DNA of 21,636 nt from Zancudomyces culisetae (lineage: Eukaryota > Kickxellomycota > Harpellomycetes > Harpellales > Legeriomycetaceae). Shown piece by piece: positions 18,761 through 21,636 of this stretch. Position numbers and translations under genes: made by a program. Location of the stretch: positions 1 to 21,636 of the forward strand of contig LSSK01001351.1 in the NCBI GenBank assembly GCA_001969505.1. The letters are read 5' to 3'. How positions within the stretch are numbered: position 1 is the stretch's first letter; each line of letters begins with the position of its first letter. Below the pieces are notes generated by a model. The model saw only the letters and a list, made by a program, of their open reading frames with translations. It did not search any database and had not been told where the DNA came from.

Positions 18761-21636
18761 ATGGATTTCGAGGCTTTTGCTGTAGAACTAAGTGGGGCAA
18801 CCCCAAAGTCGCTGGAAATCCTAGGACAAGTACAAAAGACCTTTGAGGGATGGGAATTGGCGAACAAACTGATTAGTACAGGAGTAAGTCGTAAATGCGG
18901 TGTGTACAAATAAATGGAAGGAAGGTGTGTAAGTGAGGGTGATAGAGAAAGGGTGTTGTATATTCATGTTTTGGAATATATAATAATAGGATGCTAATTG
19001 CATGTTTTTTGGAGCACATACTTTGCATATCAAGATTGTAAGAGACTGGTAAGTGATAGAGCATTTTGTAGAAACAACCTTTTATTAATTGTTGAGCAAG
19101 TTGATAGAAAAGTTTAATGTCTTTTCTTTTTATGAGTTTACGTTTGTTTTGCGTTGATTAGGAATACATTGGGCGATCAGCAACGAGAAGAATTATACGG
19201 AATAATATTGCGATGGTTAAGCGTATTGGCGGGCGGGCAAAGTAATATTATTACAAAACTGGTACTTGCGGTAAGAAACAATTATATCTAATGAACAAAA
19301 CTATACAGAAAAGAAAGAGAAAACTAAATAATGTTGACCAAAAACATGCCTAATTTTGGGTGGCTGTGGAAAACGAAAATAGTTGACATGGTACATGTTA
19401 CAATCGGCAAGTGAAAAAAAGTTTGACCTATTCCAAGTAATGAATGATATTGTGACAGGGATAAAAGAGGCAAATGTTGGAAGAGAAGTGGAAGTAATAC
19501 AGGAAAATATGGCTGTGGAGTTTGTTAGTGTGTATATAGAAGAGGCGGAGAGGATATCAGAAAACAAGCAGTAAGGGTTAATATATTATTATTTGGTCTT
19601 GACTCGTGTGTTTTAACGCTTTCCAAGGATATTTTATGATTTGTTTTTTATTAAAAAAAAAAAACTTGTGTGGTTGTGGATAATTGTAGGGTTGCAATAG
19701 ATCAACAAGTAATAGAGAGTAGTGGGCGAGTAATTAGACAGTTGGTTGAAGTAATAGTCAAAAGACACGAAAAAAGCATACGAGAATGGGGAGGAGTTGG
19801 GGAGGATAGTTTGAGGGCGTGGCAAGGGTTGAGGCAATGGGTGGTTGCGGGTCGACCAGAGAAACAGGTGGTTGAAGAGACAATACGGCTGGGGAGTAGA
19901 CAAATGGAGGAGCTAGTGATTGCAGGTCGACAGCGTGGGGATATTGAGATGGTATTGGAGTCGGAGCAAGTAAGAGGAATATTTGAGTTTCAGGAAGAGT
20001 TGTTTGGATCGATGGAAATGTACAAGTATTATGGACAGACAATGGAGGTGGTAGGATTAGAGGAGTTAAGTCGTGATTGGATATATGAAATAATTGGGCG
20101 AGTGGAGGAGTTTATGGAGTTTGGAAAGAAAGTAGGCGAGTTGATAGGAGAGTATTTAGAAATGTATACAACACGGAATATCAAAAAGATGGGAGAGAGT
20201 GAAGAGTATCGAGAGAGGACTGGGCGGCTTATAGATATAATGATACGACTGACAGTGATTGGGGGGCAGTATGGTGAGGACGAGGAGATTAGTTATCAAT
20301 TTTTAGGGTTTTGGAGTAATTTTTATGAAGAATATGAAGATTATAAACTTGAAAGGGGAGGAGGAGAAGAAGAAGGAGAAGGAGGAGAAGAAGGAGAAAA
20401 TGAAAGTATGGCAATGATAGAATTTGTGTTAAAAGAGAAATATCGCAAGTTGTTAAAGGGACTAGTAACAAAGATAGAATATCCCGAACAAGAAAAGTGG
20501 GCGGAATATGATAAAGAAAGCAAAGAGAAGTTTTATGGGTTTAGACGGGAAGCAGTCGAGGTAATACTGAGCAGCTATCATATGTTGCGAGAGGAAATGG
20601 TGATCGGATTAGTTGGAGGGATTGGGGATAGATTGGTTGTAGAGGGAGTAGGTCGGTGGCAAGAATTGGAGAGTTTGATGTATGCGATTAGGGCATTAAG
20701 TGAGGAAATAGGAGAAGGTGAAGGAGGAGGAGAAGGAGGTGAAGGGTTTGAATTAGAGGCAGAAAATGTGGGAAATGGGGAAATAGAAGAAGGAGGAAAG
20801 AAAAAAAGAGCAAATAGTGATTATGCATTGGCACGAATGTTTGGGATAGGGTTAAAAGGAGAGTGTAAATTTTTGAGGATTATAGAGAACAGAGAGAGTG
20901 CAATATATGTAAAGATGGGAGTGGTGAATTTGATAGGAACGTATTCCGAGTGGATATCCAAGACGGGAGACAGCGAGGTGATGATGAATGCGGTGCGAGC
21001 GGTTGGAATGTGTTTGCGCGAGCAAAAACTATCATTTTGTGCATCCAAGGCATTTAAGAGTCTATGTGACAGTTGTAAGGAGTTGTTGGGACCTGTTAGT
21101 AATGAACTTGTACAGATGGTAGTTGGAATGTACCAAAACAGTGGAGGAATTACGACGCGAGAGGTAGGGCGTATAGCGATGTCAGTAGCGACAGTTGTTG
21201 GACAGCTGGAAGGGATGCAGCGGGTGGCGGGTGCACTGGCGTTGGCAGAGCCGCTCTTGCAACGGCTTGAGGCAGGCGTGATGGTTGGGGCAACTATGGA
21301 GTTGTTTGTGGCAATAAGTGTTGGGCTACAACCGGCTGAGCGGGATGAGGATAGTGCACAAGTAGGAGACAGCGAGGCTATAGAGCGGCTGACAAGCGAT
21401 GCACAAATGTATGATGAGTATATGAGTGCGTTCCGGACGCGGTTGGAAACAGCAGTAGTTGCGTTGGTTGTTGGGTGTCAGCCAGCATTGGCGTTGGAAT
21501 GTGAGCAAGTTGTTGAGTCTGTACTGCAGTTTGTTGATGAGAGCAGCCGGATTGGCCCACACGTGTTTTATTTTGGGCTGCCAGGTGCCGTAAATCTAGT
21601 GGAGTTGGCTGGTGCGTATGGATGTCGCCGGATAGA
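18761..21636 (+). CDS. KAP122: Karyopherin Kap122/importin-13 family, 5' part (about 808 codons, runs off the window)
   Basis: A nuclear transport receptor of HEAT repeats that carries cargo through pores with Ran (family knowledge). Exons: 18761-18883, 18990-19048, 19162-19270, 19383-19570 and 19690 to beyond 21636. Introns are 106, 113, 112 and 119 nt with GTAAG donors, and phases agree throughout. Exon 1 begins MDFEAFAVELSG. The 59-nt exon 2 encodes FFGAHTLHIKIVRDW, the hallmark of the family's N-terminal repeat (compare YFGASALHIKI in importin-13). Later segments match too: FLGFWSNFYEE, ESLMYAIRALSEEI and FCASKAFKSLCDSC. Two acidic Gly/Glu inserts (GGGEEEGEGGEEGENE, about 20357-20402, and one about 20709-20800) interrupt helical repeats, probably as loops. 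The family is about 960-1080 aa long, so the C-terminal part is missing. There is no stop in the visible 1.9-kb last exon. Confidence 0.92.

Overview
The window is eukaryotic, AT-rich and fungal. Its genes match yeast housekeeping families: a Rho1 exchange factor of the Rom2/Rgf1 type, cytochrome c oxidase subunit Cox12, a PP2C phosphatase of the Ptc2/Ptc3 type and a Kap122/importin-13 karyopherin. Several genes carry small GT...AG introns (about 60-131 nt). CTG codons fall at hydrophobic core positions (for example the ILLGT strand of the CNH domain), so CTG reads as Leu rather than Ser. Long Asn/Ser/Gln/Thr runs, many introns and low GC suggest an early-branching budding yeast (Dipodascaceae-like) or a similar ascomycete. 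The species cannot be fixed from this sequence.

Layout. 1-1017 (-): coding-looking, intron-interrupted membrane-protein pieces running toward or off the left edge. 1416-1835 (+): a small secreted orphan protein. 1836-7143: 5.3 kb without a convincing gene, holding several inverted repeats, a TATAAAA tandem repeat and a recurring AAAGTACA octamer. 7144-12201 (+): a 1685-aa RhoGEF with DEP, DH, PH and CNH domains swollen by homopolymer inserts. 12507-12782 (-): Cox12. 13561-15110 (-): PTC2-like phosphatase in four exons, 416 aa. 16536-17631 (-): an unrecognised basic protein in three exons, 293 aa, with a KEN box and CDK-type sites. 18761 to the window end (+): Kap122/importin-13 in at least five exons, truncated by the window edge after about 808 codons.

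The genes do not form one pathway. They cover cell-wall/Rho signalling (RhoGEF), respiration (Cox12), stress/cell-cycle dephosphorylation (PP2C), a possible mitotic regulator and nuclear transport. The basic-protein gene and KAP122 diverge from a shared 1.1-kb promoter region that contains a CCAAT-flanked palindrome. No tRNA, rRNA, CRISPR array or intact transposon was found. All splice models were built by eye from GT...AG sites, reading phase and family similarity, and RNA data would test them.
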